Of a DNA stretch of 64,000 nt, positions 16,157 to 24,313 are shown one piece after another. Numbering within the stretch: position 1 is the stretch's first letter; each line of letters begins with the position of its first letter. Source of the DNA: Burkholderia sp. 8Y (GTDB lineage Bacteria > Pseudomonadota > Gammaproteobacteria > Burkholderiales > Burkholderiaceae). Position numbers and translations under genes: made by a program. Location of the stretch: positions 3,053,015 through 3,117,014 of the forward strand of contig NZ_LR733520.1 in NCBI RefSeq assembly GCF_902506145.1. Reading direction: 5' to 3'. The notes beneath the pieces were generated by a model. The model was given only the letters and a program-made list of their open reading frames with translations, was not told the DNA's origin and did no database searches.

Positions 16157-16581
16157 GATCTTTCTCCCCTGCGCCCCTGCGCAGCGGCCATGCGTTGAAT
16201 TTCGAGCAACCTGCACCTGCGGCATCGGACGGCGCGCACGCCGCCCGGCTACTGCTTTGAGCACGATGGTTTCCCCGGCCTTAGGACACGCGGTTTGCCG
16301 TGTCCGTGTACTCGCGGCGGATCTCTCCACTCAGTGAACGATCCGCACACCGTCAGTTATAACGGCACGGCTCGGTAAAAAGGTGCGGTAACGCACGCGA
16401 GAACGACATTTTTACACGATGTGAACGTTCGTGCAGTGCCGCAGAAGCAGGGTCCGCGCTTTATGCGGCGCGGCTTGCGCCATGCTTCACTGCAAAAAAA
16501 ACCGTGCGATCAGGACTTTCCCTAGTCAACGCGGTATTGCGGAGAGGTTGTTGCCAAAAAGCAAAAACCGCTTGCATCGGA
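16157..16581. other. Gene-free stretch
   Basis: These 425 bp lie between the unknown paralogue pair and tag. They should hold the promoter of the pair, reading leftwards. I saw no convincing gene, RNA motif or clear terminator. Confidence 0.5.
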
Positions 16582-17193
16582 CTAGGCTGAAGGTCTGGTT
16601 TTCTCGGACGCTTTGCGCTTGGTCTTAGTCTTGGCGCGCGCGACGCAGCCGACGGCATGGTCGTTCACCAGCCCCGTCGCCTGCATGAAGGCGTAGCAGA
16701 TGGTCGTGCCGACGAACTTGCAGCCGTATTGCTTGAGCGCGCGGCTCAATGCATCGGATTCGGGCGTCGAGGCGGGCGTCGGATTGCCCGCATCGCGCGG
16801 CGTATCGATGGGCACGCCGTTCACGAAGGCCCATACAAAGTCGGCGAACGAGCCGTGTTCGGCCTGAATGCGCTGCACGGCACGCGCATTGATGACGGCG
16901 GATGTAATCTTCGCCCGGTTGCGCACCACGCGCGCGTCGCCGACGATCCGCTCGATGTCGTCCTCCGTGAAGCGCGCCACCGTGTCGATGTCGAAGCCCG
17001 CAAACAACGCGCGATAGCCTTCCCGCTTGTTGAGGATGGTCGACCACGAAAGACCGGCCTGCGCGCCTTCCAGCACCAGCATTTCGAAAAGGTGACGGTC
17101 GTCGTGGGAAGGGACGCCCCATTCGGTGTCGTGGTAATGCGCCATTGCGTCGGTGGTGGCCCAGGCGCAGCGGGTTGGTTCGGTGTCTGCCAT
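16582..17193 (-). CDS. tag: DNA-3-methyladenine glycosylase I
   Basis: The 203-aa enzyme removes 3-methyladenine from alkylated DNA, the first step of base excision repair. It has the Tag zinc ligands: C9 (in RCAWA), H21 (in YHDTEWG) and a C-terminal His and Cys in NDHAVGC. The core segments LFEMLVLEGAQAGLSW and the GFDIDTVARFTEDDIERI region are typical. A Lys/Arg-rich tail (KTKTKRKASEKTR) follows the last cysteine and is likely disordered. GAGG precedes the ATG at 17193. It is a single gene, divergent from the kinase gene. Confidence 0.94.
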   Translation of the reverse strand: MADTEPTRCAWATTDAMAHYHDTEWGVPSHDDRHLFEMLVLEGAQAGLSWSTILNKREGYRALFAGFDIDTVARFTEDDIERIVGDARVVRNRAKITSAVINARAVQRIQAEHGSFADFVWAFVNGVPIDTPRDAGNPTPASTPESDALSRALKQYGCKFVGTTICYAFMQATGLVNDHAVGCVARAKTKTKRKASEKTRPSA

Positions 17194-17299
17194 TGCGATC
17201 CTCGTTTCGATCGCGCCAGCATAGCGGAACGCGATTGCCGCGCCACCTCGGCCATTCGGCTAATTGGCGTGCGCAACCGTCGCCGCTATGCTTGCGGCC

Positions 17300-18238
17300 A
17301 TGAACACTTTCACTCGCACTTTCACGAACTCCGAAATCAACGGCTTTCTGCTCGGCATCGACGGCGGCGGAAGCGGCACGCGCGTGATTCTGGCGGACGC
17401 GCACGGCGTCGAACTGGCCCGCGCGAGCGGCGGTCCTTCGGGCCTGGCGCTGGGCGTCGAAGAGGCGTGGCGTTCCATCGGCGATGTCTGCACGCGTGCC
17501 TTCGATGCCGCCGGCCTTCCGTTCGACTGGCGCGCCTGTTCGCTCGGCTGCGGCCTCGCGGGCGTCAACAACGCGGACTGGCTCGCGGCTTTCCTGAGCA
17601 TGGCGCCGCCGGTTCGCGCGTTGAGCGTGCAAAGCGACGCGTACACGACCGTCCTCGGCGCGCACGGCGGCGGACCGGGCGTGATCGTGGCGCTCGGCAC
17701 CGGCAGCATTGCGGCATCGTTGGACGGCGAGGGTGTCTGCCATATCGCGGGCGGATACGGCTTTCCGAGCGGCGACGAAGCAAGCGGCGCCTGGCTCGGG
17801 CTGCGCGCGGTGGTTCACCTTCAGCGCGTGCTGGACGGCCGCCTGCCCGCCGATGACTGGTCCCGCGCGCTCTTGCGGCAGACCGGCGCAACGGATCGCG
17901 ACAGCCTCGTCGTGTGGCTGTGCGCGTCGAATCAGACCGCGTATGCCACGCTCGCGCCGAGCGTCTTCGAATACCGCGATCATCCGGCGGCGGCGCAGTT
18001 GCTGGAGCAGGCGGGGCGCGAGATCGAACTGCTCGTCGCGGCGCTGGATCCGGCGGGCGAACTGCCGGTTGCGCTTTGCGGCGGACTGGCCGCGCCCTAC
18101 GAGCCTTTCGTGCCGACGCCTTTACGCGCGCGCCTCTGCCGCCCTCGGGCGGATTCCGCCGCCGGCGCGCTCGAACTCGCGCGGCGCGCGGCGCTGTCGG
18201 GCGGCGTGACGGGGCAATCCGCAAAAGAGCCGCGATAG
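17300..18238 (+). CDS. BadF/BadG/BcrA/BcrD-type ATPase, N-acetylglucosamine kinase-like
   Basis: The 312-aa protein belongs to the ASKHA sugar-kinase/ATPase fold. It shows the phosphate 1 motif GIDGGGSGTR, a phosphate 2 motif VALGTGSIA, and a GGYGFPSGDEASGAWLG segment typical of bacterial GlcNAc kinases. It would phosphorylate an amino sugar with ATP in the cytoplasm. The exact substrate is inferred from the family only. Start choice is uncertain: ATG at 17300 gives the usual length, but ATG at 17288 is possible and neither has a strong ribosome site. The HAD phosphatase follows 46 bp later on the same strand. Confidence 0.85.
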   Translation: MNTFTRTFTNSEINGFLLGIDGGGSGTRVILADAHGVELARASGGPSGLALGVEEAWRSIGDVCTRAFDAAGLPFDWRACSLGCGLAGVNNADWLAAFLSMAPPVRALSVQSDAYTTVLGAHGGGPGVIVALGTGSIAASLDGEGVCHIAGGYGFPSGDEASGAWLGLRAVVHLQRVLDGRLPADDWSRALLRQTGATDRDSLVVWLCASNQTAYATLAPSVFEYRDHPAAAQLLEQAGREIELLVAALDPAGELPVALCGGLAAPYEPFVPTPLRARLCRPRADSAAGALELARRAALSGGVTGQSAKEPR

Positions 18239-18284
18239 AATATCCAGCTTCGCGGGCGCTTCCATCCGCTCAAACAGGGCAGCC

Positions 18285-19112
18285 ATGTATTCGGTCATCG
18301 CAACTGATCTCGACGGTACGCTTCTCAACAGCGATCACCAGCTCGACCCGTTCACCGCAGAGACGCTGCGCACGGTGGCATCGCGCGGCGTGCCGGTTAT
18401 CATCGCGACCGGACGGCATTATCGCGATGTCGCGGGCATTCGCGACGTGCTGGGCGTCGATGCGTACCTGATCACGTCCAACGGCGCGCGGGTGCATGCG
18501 CCCGGCGACGAGCGCATCTACTCTCGCGATCTCGCGCCCGCCGCCGTGCGACGCCTCGTGCAGTCGGACGTCGCGGGCGTTCATGGCCGTGTGATCGTAA
18601 ACCTGTTCGCCGACGATGCGTGGCTCATCGACCGTCACGCGCCCGAACTGCTCGTGTTTCATCAGGACTCTGGCTTCAAGTACGAAGTGATGGACTTGCG
18701 CGAGCACGACGGCGAGAACATCGCGAAGGTGTTGTACATCGGCGAGCCGGCGGACTTGAAGCACGTCGCCGAGAATCTGGAGCGCGAATTCGGCGATGCG
18801 TTGTACGTCACCTATTCGCTGCCGGACTGCCTCGAAGTGATGACGTCTGACGTTTCGAAGGGCCGCGCGCTGCGTTACGTGCTGGAGCGGCTGGACATCG
18901 ATCCGGCGCAATGCGTCGCGTTCGGCGACAACATGAACGACATCGACTTGCTGGAAACGGCCGGTCATCCGTTCATGATGAACAATGCGAATCCCGATTT
19001 GATCACGCGTCTGCCGCAGGTGCCGCGCATCGGGAACAACTTCGAGGCCGGCGTCGCGCATCATCTGCGCAAGCTGTTCGATCTGCACGACGACATTGCG
19101 TCGCCACGGTGA
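18285..19112 (+). CDS. Cof-type HAD-IIB phosphatase
   Basis: The 275-aa protein is a haloacid dehalogenase-type phosphatase. The nucleophile motif DLDGTLLNSD begins at D8 (D10 is the acid/base), ATGR forms motif II, and GDNMNDIDLL is motif IV. The C2B cap lies between, as in YidA/YbiV enzymes that hydrolyse sugar phosphates. It could work with the sugar kinase just upstream, but that is only neighbourhood evidence. Its last 39 codons and downstream hairpin are partly repeated directly behind the gene. Confidence 0.93.
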   Translation: MYSVIATDLDGTLLNSDHQLDPFTAETLRTVASRGVPVIIATGRHYRDVAGIRDVLGVDAYLITSNGARVHAPGDERIYSRDLAPAAVRRLVQSDVAGVHGRVIVNLFADDAWLIDRHAPELLVFHQDSGFKYEVMDLREHDGENIAKVLYIGEPADLKHVAENLEREFGDALYVTYSLPDCLEVMTSDVSKGRALRYVLERLDIDPAQCVAFGDNMNDIDLLETAGHPFMMNNANPDLITRLPQVPRIGNNFEAGVAHHLRKLFDLHDDIASPR

Positions 19113-19329
19113 ATCTTCGTGATGCGCCCCGCGACCCCGCGCGAGGCGCTTCGTGCGGCGGCCGGTGCCGCCGTCCGTTAGCCGGATCTGATCGGGCGTC
19201 TGCCGCATGTGCCGCGCATCATCTGCGCAAGCTGTTCGACCTGCGCGACGACATTGAACCTTGCTGAAGCGCCTCGCGAGCCCGCGCGAGGCGTTTCGTG
19301 CGGCGTTTGATGCCGCCTTCCGTTAGCCG
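18996..19329 (+). repeat. Direct duplication of the 3' end of the HAD gene
   Basis: Bases 18996-19182 (end of the HAD gene plus downstream hairpin, to GTTAGCCG) recur diverged at 19185-19329. Matching blocks include GATnTGATCnnGCGTCTGCCGCA, GCGCATCATCTGCGCAAGCT and the GCGCGAGGCG hairpin. The second copy lacks 31 bp exactly between two CGCGCATC repeats (19024-19031 and 19055-19062), a typical slippage or recombination deletion that shifts the frame. The second copy is non-coding but keeps a better terminator. Confidence 0.85.
19270..19300 (+). terminator. Terminator in the duplicated copy
   Basis: CGCCTCGCG (19270-19278) pairs with CGCGAGGCG (19285-19293) around six bases, followed by TTTCGTG. 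A weaker version of the same hairpin lies in the first copy, near 19125-19150. Confidence 0.6.
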
Positions 19330-19607
19330 CGGCGGCCCCAGTCGTTCGAATGGCCGTGGTTCCAACCGGCGCGATTCCAGCGCCCGTCGTCGTGACCGTA
19401 GTCACGGTGCCAGCGCGGTTCCTCGTGACGCCAGTACGGCGCGCGATACTCCGGCGCGGCGGGCCGCATGTACACGGGCGCGGGAGCGGCATAAGCAGGC
19501 GCGCCGAGCGAAACGCCGACGTGAAGATCGGTATGGGCCTGCGCCGCGCCGACTGCGCCGATAACAAGGCCGGTTGCGACGAGCAATTGCGTGACGATGC
19601 GCTTCAT
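19323..19607 (-). CDS. Small exported protein rich in His, Arg, Trp and Tyr
   Basis: The 94-aa protein has a clear Sec signal peptide (MKRIVTQLLVATGLVIGAVGAAQA, cleavage after AQA). The mature part is rich in Pro, Ala, Tyr at first and then His, Trp, Arg and Asp (ending WNHGHSNDWGRRG). It looks like the short periplasmic basic proteins common in Burkholderiaceae. No function is known to me; the His-rich tail could bind metal. AGGAG lies seven bases before the ATG at 19607, which fixes the start. Confidence 0.75.
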   Translation of the reverse strand: MKRIVTQLLVATGLVIGAVGAAQAHTDLHVGVSLGAPAYAAPAPVYMRPAAPEYRAPYWRHEEPRWHRDYGHDDGRWNRAGWNHGHSNDWGRRG

Positions 19608-19907
19608 TGTATTTCTCCTGGAAGGCGACGTGTGTCGCATGAGTCCAATGTAAGCGTTGGCCGTCTTACAGGCTTCGACGACTTGTTACGGGGTGCAAGC
19701 GGTGCGTAAGCGCGCTGCCTTGCCGATGGAATCCGCGCGAGCCTTATGGGACCGGGCTCTCCACTCCGAAGCGCACGCTCGCTCGCAAAATAGTAAGCAT
19801 GCTGCGTAATTCGCGATTACAACTGTCGCGCCGTTTTAATTCGCACGCGTCGAGCGCAAAACGAAACGGGCGCCGAAGCGCCCGTTTCCCGTGGTCGATG
19901 CCGTGCG
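19608..19907. other. Gene-free stretch with the aqpZ terminator
   Basis: The 300 bp hold the aqpZ terminator: AAACGGGCGC (19864-19873) pairs with GCGCCCGTTT (19878-19887) around CGAA and is followed on the minus strand by CGTTTTGC. The rest should contain the promoter of the small exported protein; nothing else was seen. Confidence 0.7.
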
Positions 19908-20636
19908 TTATTGCGCGACGGCAGCCAGTTTGCGTGTCTCGGAGTCCGAGGTCAGCAGCGGATACAGCAGGCCCGCGACGATAGCGCCCGCGATCGGCGC
20001 GATCCAGAACAGCCACAACTGATCCAGCGCCCAGCCGCCGACGAAGAACGCCGGGCCGGTGGAACGCGCCGGATTCACGGACGTGTTCGTGACCGGAATC
20101 GAGATCAGATGGATGAGCGTCAGGCACAGGCCGATAGCGATCGGCGCGAAGCCCTTCGGTGCGCGGTCGTCGGTTGCGCCGAGAATCACGAACAGGAAAA
20201 AGAACGTCATCAGGAATTCGCAGACGAGCGCCGCGAACATTGTGTAGTGCCCAGGCGAATGCTCACCGAAGCCATTCGCGGCAAAGCCGCTTGCGACCAG
20301 ATCGAAGTCGGGCATGCCCGTGGCGATCAGCATCAGCGCGAAGGCGCCGAGCGTCGCGCCCACCACTTGCGCCACGATATACGGCGCGAGGTCGCGCACC
20401 GGGAAGCGGCCCGCGACCACGAGCCCGATGCTCACCGCCGGGTTCAGATGGCAGCCCGACACGTGGCCGATGGCGTAAGCCATGGTGAGCACGGTGAGGC
20501 CGAACGCGAGCGAGACGCCCACGAACCCGATGCCCGTGTGAGGAAAGCCGGCGGCCAGCACGGCGCTTCCGCAGCCGCCCAGCACGAGCCAGAAAGTACC
20601 GAAAATTTCAGCGCCGAGACGCTTCGACAAATGCAT
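19908..20636 (-). CDS. aqpZ: Aquaporin Z
   Basis: The 242-aa inner-membrane channel carries water across the membrane. Both NPA boxes are present (HLNPAVSIG and SVNPARSTGPA), and the start MHLSKRLGAEIFGTFWLVLGGCGSAVLAA is typical of AqpZ. Six membrane helices can be traced. The Arg of NPAR and the surrounding residues fit a water-selective aquaporin rather than GlpF, whose second box is NPARD with a different filter. It is a single gene with its own terminator. Confidence 0.96.
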   Translation of the reverse strand: MHLSKRLGAEIFGTFWLVLGGCGSAVLAAGFPHTGIGFVGVSLAFGLTVLTMAYAIGHVSGCHLNPAVSIGLVVAGRFPVRDLAPYIVAQVVGATLGAFALMLIATGMPDFDLVASGFAANGFGEHSPGHYTMFAALVCEFLMTFFFLFVILGATDDRAPKGFAPIAIGLCLTLIHLISIPVTNTSVNPARSTGPAFFVGGWALDQLWLFWIAPIAGAIVAGLLYPLLTSDSETRKLAAVAQ

Positions 20637-20833
20637 GATCTTGCCTTCGTGAAATGTGAGAGACCTTTGATTTGACGCAAGAAAGCCGATTGCCCTTGCC
20701 GAGCGCAGTTTAAGGGCGGCTGTTTTTACGAACTGTCAAAAATGGTCGATCCACGGGCATTTCATGCTCAACGCAGCGATCTTCGGATTTCTCCCTGTCG
20801 GGAAGCAAACGGCGCGAAGCGAAAGGCGAAAAA

Positions 20834-20856
20834 AATGCCGCCCATCGGGCGGCATT
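20834..20856 (-). terminator. Terminator of the glycosyltransferase gene
   Basis: AATGCCGCCC (20834-20843) pairs with GGGCGGCATT (20847-20856) around three bases. On the minus strand a TTTTTT run follows. Confidence 0.88.
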
Positions 20857-20889
20857 GGGTGTCATTCCTCAGCGGCAAGCCGCGCTATG

Positions 20890-21954
20890 TCAGCCAATGG
20901 CAACCTGACGCAGCACCGGACGCTTTGCGGCCTGAAGCATGGCCGCGTACGTGTCGACGTAGTTCTGCGCCATCGTCTTCGCGCTGAAGCGGCGCTCGAA
21001 CTGCGCGCGGATCTCGGTGCGCGAAAGTTCGTCGATGCGATGCAGCGCGCCGACCGCGCCCGGCACGTCTTCGCAGATGAAGCCGGTCACGCCGTGATCG
21101 ATGACTTCCGGCACCGAACCGCGATTGAACGCAATCACTGGCGTCCCGCATGCCATCGCTTCGATCATCACGAGGCCGAACGGCTCGTTCCAGTCGATCG
21201 GGAAGAGCAGCGCCTTCGCGCCCGACAGGAATTCGGGCTTCTGCGCCTCGTTGATTTCACCGATGAATTCGACGTGCGCCTGCGAAAGCAGCGGCTCGAT
21301 GGTCGACTTGAAATAGTCCTGATCGACCTTGTCCACCTTGGCCGCGATCTTCAGCGGCAGGCCACTCTGCGCCGCGATCTTGATCGCGAGGTCAGCGCGC
21401 TTTTCCGGGCAGATTCGGCCCAAAAACGCCAGATATTCCGGCTTTTTGTGCGGCTGCGGCGTCAGCAGATCGTCCGGCAGACCGTGATAAACCGTGTTCA
21501 GCCAGTTCGCCTGCGGCAGCGGTCCGCGCTGATTGTCCGAAATGGAGACGACGTTCGCCTTCGTGAACGTGTTGAAGATCGGCTGCAATTCCGGCAGATC
21601 GAGACGGCCGTGCAGCGTCGTCACGAACGGCGTGCCGAGCTGCGTGAACAGCGGGAACGGCATGTAATCGAGGTGAAAGTGCAGCACGTCGAATTCGTGC
21701 GCGCGGCGGCGAACCGTTTCGAGCAGCAGCATGTGCGGCGCGAGCGGATCGCGGATCGTGGGGTCGAGTCGCAGGGCGCGCGGCCAGGCGGCATCGAGCG
21801 TCGCGCGGGTTTGCGAATCGCCGCTTGCGAACAGGGTGACATCGTGGCCGAGGTCGACGAGCGCATCCGTCAGATAAGACACCACACGCTCAGTGCCGCC
21901 GTAAAACTTCGGAGGAACTGCTTCGTGCAACGGTGCAATTTGTGCGATTCGCAT
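20890..21954 (-). CDS. Group 1 (GT4) glycosyltransferase
   Basis: The 354-aa protein is a retaining GT-B glycosyltransferase. The N-terminal domain starts MRIAQIAPLHEAVPPKFYGGTERVV, with the glycine loop that binds the donor phosphate. The C-terminal domain has FLGRICPEKR and the EPFGLVMIEAMACGTPVIA segment with the EX7E motif. The donor and acceptor are unknown; the YGGTERVV opening is common in small-metabolite or polysaccharide GT4 enzymes. The ATG at 21954 has AGGAG nine bases upstream. It stands alone, 620 bp from flhD, so a part in flagellar glycan synthesis is possible but not supported by linkage. Confidence 0.88.
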   Translation of the reverse strand: MRIAQIAPLHEAVPPKFYGGTERVVSYLTDALVDLGHDVTLFASGDSQTRATLDAAWPRALRLDPTIRDPLAPHMLLLETVRRRAHEFDVLHFHLDYMPFPLFTQLGTPFVTTLHGRLDLPELQPIFNTFTKANVVSISDNQRGPLPQANWLNTVYHGLPDDLLTPQPHKKPEYLAFLGRICPEKRADLAIKIAAQSGLPLKIAAKVDKVDQDYFKSTIEPLLSQAHVEFIGEINEAQKPEFLSGAKALLFPIDWNEPFGLVMIEAMACGTPVIAFNRGSVPEVIDHGVTGFICEDVPGAVGALHRIDELSRTEIRAQFERRFSAKTMAQNYVDTYAAMLQAAKRPVLRQVAIG

Positions 21955-22574
21955 AACGTGACTCTCCTGAGTGGTCCGTCCCGGCGCGGTCGGCGCGGGT
22001 TGCGGCCATGCAAAGCTGTGGTGTGGACAGCGCGGTCGCTCCGGTCGAGCGTGGCGCGATGCCATTCGGGCGGGCTGCGGGGTGTCGCTGACGCCGCCCA
22101 AAGATCGATCCGGCTCTCGACCGGGTTATCCCTTATGTTCATTATCGGGATCGAGAGCGGCATTACACGTCATTTTTCAAACGCTTAACCTTGTTACAGC
22201 GCGAAACACCGGCTGTTACGAAGTCAAAAATTGCACCGAAGCGGTCGAAGAAGACGTTTCCGGCTGCCAAAGCGAGCGGCGAGGCACCACATAGCAGGGC
22301 GCGTGCCTGATTGCTGACTCAAGTCCGCGCAACCGTTGCCGATAAAGCGTTTGCCGACATGCACCGAAAACGGCATGGCACGTACGAATTTTTCCTACAC
22401 GATTCGGGCGGAAGTCTGTCGGCGCGTCGGCAGGTTCGTCCGATAGCCGCGTTCGGCGCGCTGCGGGACAATCGGGCCGATATGACAAGCGGGGCCGGAT
22501 GCGTCGCCACTGAACGCGTCCGAGCAAACGTTTCCCGCTCGGCCTGACCAGCCACGCAACGACTCGGGGGAAAG
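21955..22574. other. Gene-free stretch upstream of flhD
   Basis: These 620 bp lie between the divergent glycosyltransferase gene and flhD. No gene could be supported. A sigma-28-like site occurs at 22319-22345. The length suggests a large control region for flhD, as is usual for the flagellar master operon, but I could not identify specific regulator sites. Confidence 0.55.
22319..22345 (+). promoter_or_regulatory. Weak sigma-28-like site upstream of flhD
   Basis: GCCGATAA (22338-22345) is a perfect FliA -10 element, preceded after exactly 11 bases by TCAAGTCC, which matches 5 of 8 positions of the -35 element. It points at flhD, 230 bp downstream. It may be chance. Confidence 0.3.
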
Positions 22575-22889
22575 ATGACGGCCACCACCATGAGCACGCT
22601 CGCGGAGATTCGCGAGGTGAATCTGTCGTACGTGCTGCTCGCGCAGCGGCTGCTTCAGCAAGACCGCGTCTCGGCGATGGTTCGCCTCGGGCTGTCCGAG
22701 CAAGTCGCCGAACTCGTGTCGTCGCTGACGCTCGCGCAGGCGGTGAAGATCGCGGCGTCGAGCCATCTGCTGTGCCGCTTCCGTTTCGACGACCACGCGA
22801 TCCTCGCGTCGCTCGCCGACAAGGACAAGAGCCCGGCGCTCGCGCACGCGGCGATGCTTGCCGATGCGGCCGTGGAGCAAGTCAGTTGA
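22575..22889 (+). CDS. flhD: Flagellar master regulator subunit FlhD
   Basis: The 104-aa protein has the FlhD fold: EIREVNLSYVLLAQRLLQQD at the N-terminus, the SLTLAQAVKIAASSHLLCRFRFDD centre, and a short C-terminal helix. FlhD works with FlhC as FlhD4C2 to switch on class 2 flagellar genes; FlhC carries the zinc site and most DNA contacts. GGGGAAAG precedes the ATG. The gene is full length, but the next gene is motA and no flhC follows within 526 bp, which is unusual. Confidence 0.92.
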   Translation: MTATTMSTLAEIREVNLSYVLLAQRLLQQDRVSAMVRLGLSEQVAELVSSLTLAQAVKIAASSHLLCRFRFDDHAILASLADKDKSPALAHAAMLADAAVEQVS

Positions 22890-23415
22890 GAGCGCGGCGC
22901 GCGCTGAGCGACATGACGGGTGTCGGCGGACTGCGCTAGCAGGTCGAATGCGAAAGGAGCGCGTCGCATTCGCCTTACAACTGCTTGCGAGCCGTCGCGC
23001 CGCAGAACGGGCTTGTGCTGCCGTCCCAACCGACGGGCTGAGACGTGGCAGCCGAACACGCGCTCGTTGCTGTCTGGCCGCATTAACCAGTTCGATTCGT
23101 CGAGGCACGCATCGAGGCGACCGTAAGAACTGCCGCGAGTATCCGAGGAGGAGTCGCGGCAGCGAGTAGCCGTGCTCTGGCTCACACGCGCCGGCACGAA
23201 TCCAATCTCCGCCCGCCACGATCGGGCGCCTGCCCACGCTGCGGCTCCATGCAACGCGCGCCGCATATCCGTCCGCCACGCGCAAGCCGCCAGCCGCCCG
23301 CGACGCCTGCCCCACGCCAAAGCCCCCAGCCAAAGTTTTCCATCCGTGTGCCGTAAACAGGCTTAACCGCGCATCCACGCCGGCCATTCCGCATTCGAAC
23401 TCTGAGGACCCGACT
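22890..23415 (+). other. Gene-free stretch where flhC is expected
   Basis: In most beta- and gamma-proteobacteria flhC (about 180-190 codons) follows flhD directly. Here all forward frames are broken and none reads as FlhC. Between about 23175 and 23320 a few FlhC-like scraps appear in shifted frames: LTRA, then CPRCG 38 bases later (about 48 expected), then bases resembling the codons of QPPSRA. They might be a fossil flhC 3' end, or chance in GC-rich DNA. The last 85 bp hold the motA promoter and leader. Confidence 0.55.
23331..23357 (+). promoter_or_regulatory. Sigma-28 promoter of motA
   Basis: CAAAGTTT (23331-23338) and GCCGTAAA (23350-23357) are separated by exactly 11 bp, against the consensus TAAAGTTT-N11-GCCGATAA. 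It lies 58 bp before the motA start, so the mot-che operon can be read as a class 3 unit independent of the flhD promoter. Confidence 0.7.
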
Positions 23416-24276
23416 GTGCTGATTTTCGTTGGAACGCTCGTGACATTGCTGTCCGTTTTCGGCGGTTACGCGCTCGAAGGCGGCCATCTTGGCGCGCTCG
23501 TACAGCCGGTCGAAATACTGATGATCGCCGGCGCGGGCATCGGCGCTTTCATTCTCGGCAACGGCGTCAAGACCATCCGTTCGACGCTGCTCGTCATTCC
23601 CACGCTTTTCAAAGGCTCCAAGTACAACAAAGACGTGTACATGGAGCTGATGGGCCTGCTCTACGTGCTGCTCGCGAAGGCGCGCAAGGAAGGCACGCTC
23701 ACGCTCGAAGCCGACATCGAAGATCCGCACAAGAGCCCGATCTTCAGCCAGTACCCGAAGCTGCTGGCCGATCACCATGTCGTCGAGTTCATGACCGACT
23801 ATCTGCGACTCATGGTCGGCGGCAACATGAACGCGTTCGAGATCGAAAGCCTCATGGACGAAGAGATCGAGACGCATCACGTCGAAGGCGAAGCGCCCGC
23901 GCTGGCGCTGCAAAAAGTCGGCGACGCGATGCCCGCGTTCGGCATCGTCGCGGCCGTGATGGGCGTCGTGCACACGATGGCGTCCGCCGATCAGCCTCCC
24001 GCCATTCTCGGCGAAATGATCGCGCAGGCGCTCGTCGGCACGTTCCTCGGCATTCTGATTTCGTACGGTTTCATCGGGCCGCTTGCGAGCGTCGCGGAGC
24101 AGCGCGTCGCCGAGCAGACGAAGATGTTCCAGTGCATCAAGGTGACGATTCTCGCGAGCCTGAACGGCTACGCGCCGGCGATCGCCGTCGAGTTCGGCCG
24201 CAAGGTGCTGTTCTCCACGGAGCGTCCGTCGTTCTCCGAACTGGAAGAGCACGTGCGCCGGGTGAAGGCGAAGTGA
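23416..24276 (+). CDS. motA: Flagellar stator protein MotA
   Basis: The 286-aa inner-membrane protein forms the proton channel of the flagellar stator with MotB. Four membrane helices are visible: near residues 1-20, 30-50, 170-190 (VGDAMPAFGIVAAVMGVVHT) and 200-220. The conserved Pro and the charged cytoplasmic loop between helices 2 and 3 that contacts FliG are present. Translation starts with GTG at 23416, seven bases after GAGGA. It leads the motAB-che operon and has its own sigma-28 promoter. Confidence 0.96.
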   Translation: MLIFVGTLVTLLSVFGGYALEGGHLGALVQPVEILMIAGAGIGAFILGNGVKTIRSTLLVIPTLFKGSKYNKDVYMELMGLLYVLLAKARKEGTLTLEADIEDPHKSPIFSQYPKLLADHHVVEFMTDYLRLMVGGNMNAFEIESLMDEEIETHHVEGEAPALALQKVGDAMPAFGIVAAVMGVVHTMASADQPPAILGEMIAQALVGTFLGILISYGFIGPLASVAEQRVAEQTKMFQCIKVTILASLNGYAPAIAVEFGRKVLFSTERPSFSELEEHVRRVKAK

Positions 24277-24313
24277 CGCGCCTCGTTCACGCGATCCCGA
24301 CCGGAGCCCTGCG

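Noticed and set aside
19323..19709. Plus-strand frame opposite the small exported protein
   Set aside because: The minus-strand frame has a good signal peptide and ribosome site; the plus-strand one has neither.
23085..23110. tRNA-like T-loop string (GTTCGATTC)
   Set aside because: The flanking bases do not pair and no acceptor or anticodon arm can be drawn.
22858..23169. A 103-codon frame after flhD as flhC
   Set aside because: It overlaps the end of flhD, is Arg-rich, and has neither the FlhC N-terminal block nor a C-x2-C pair.
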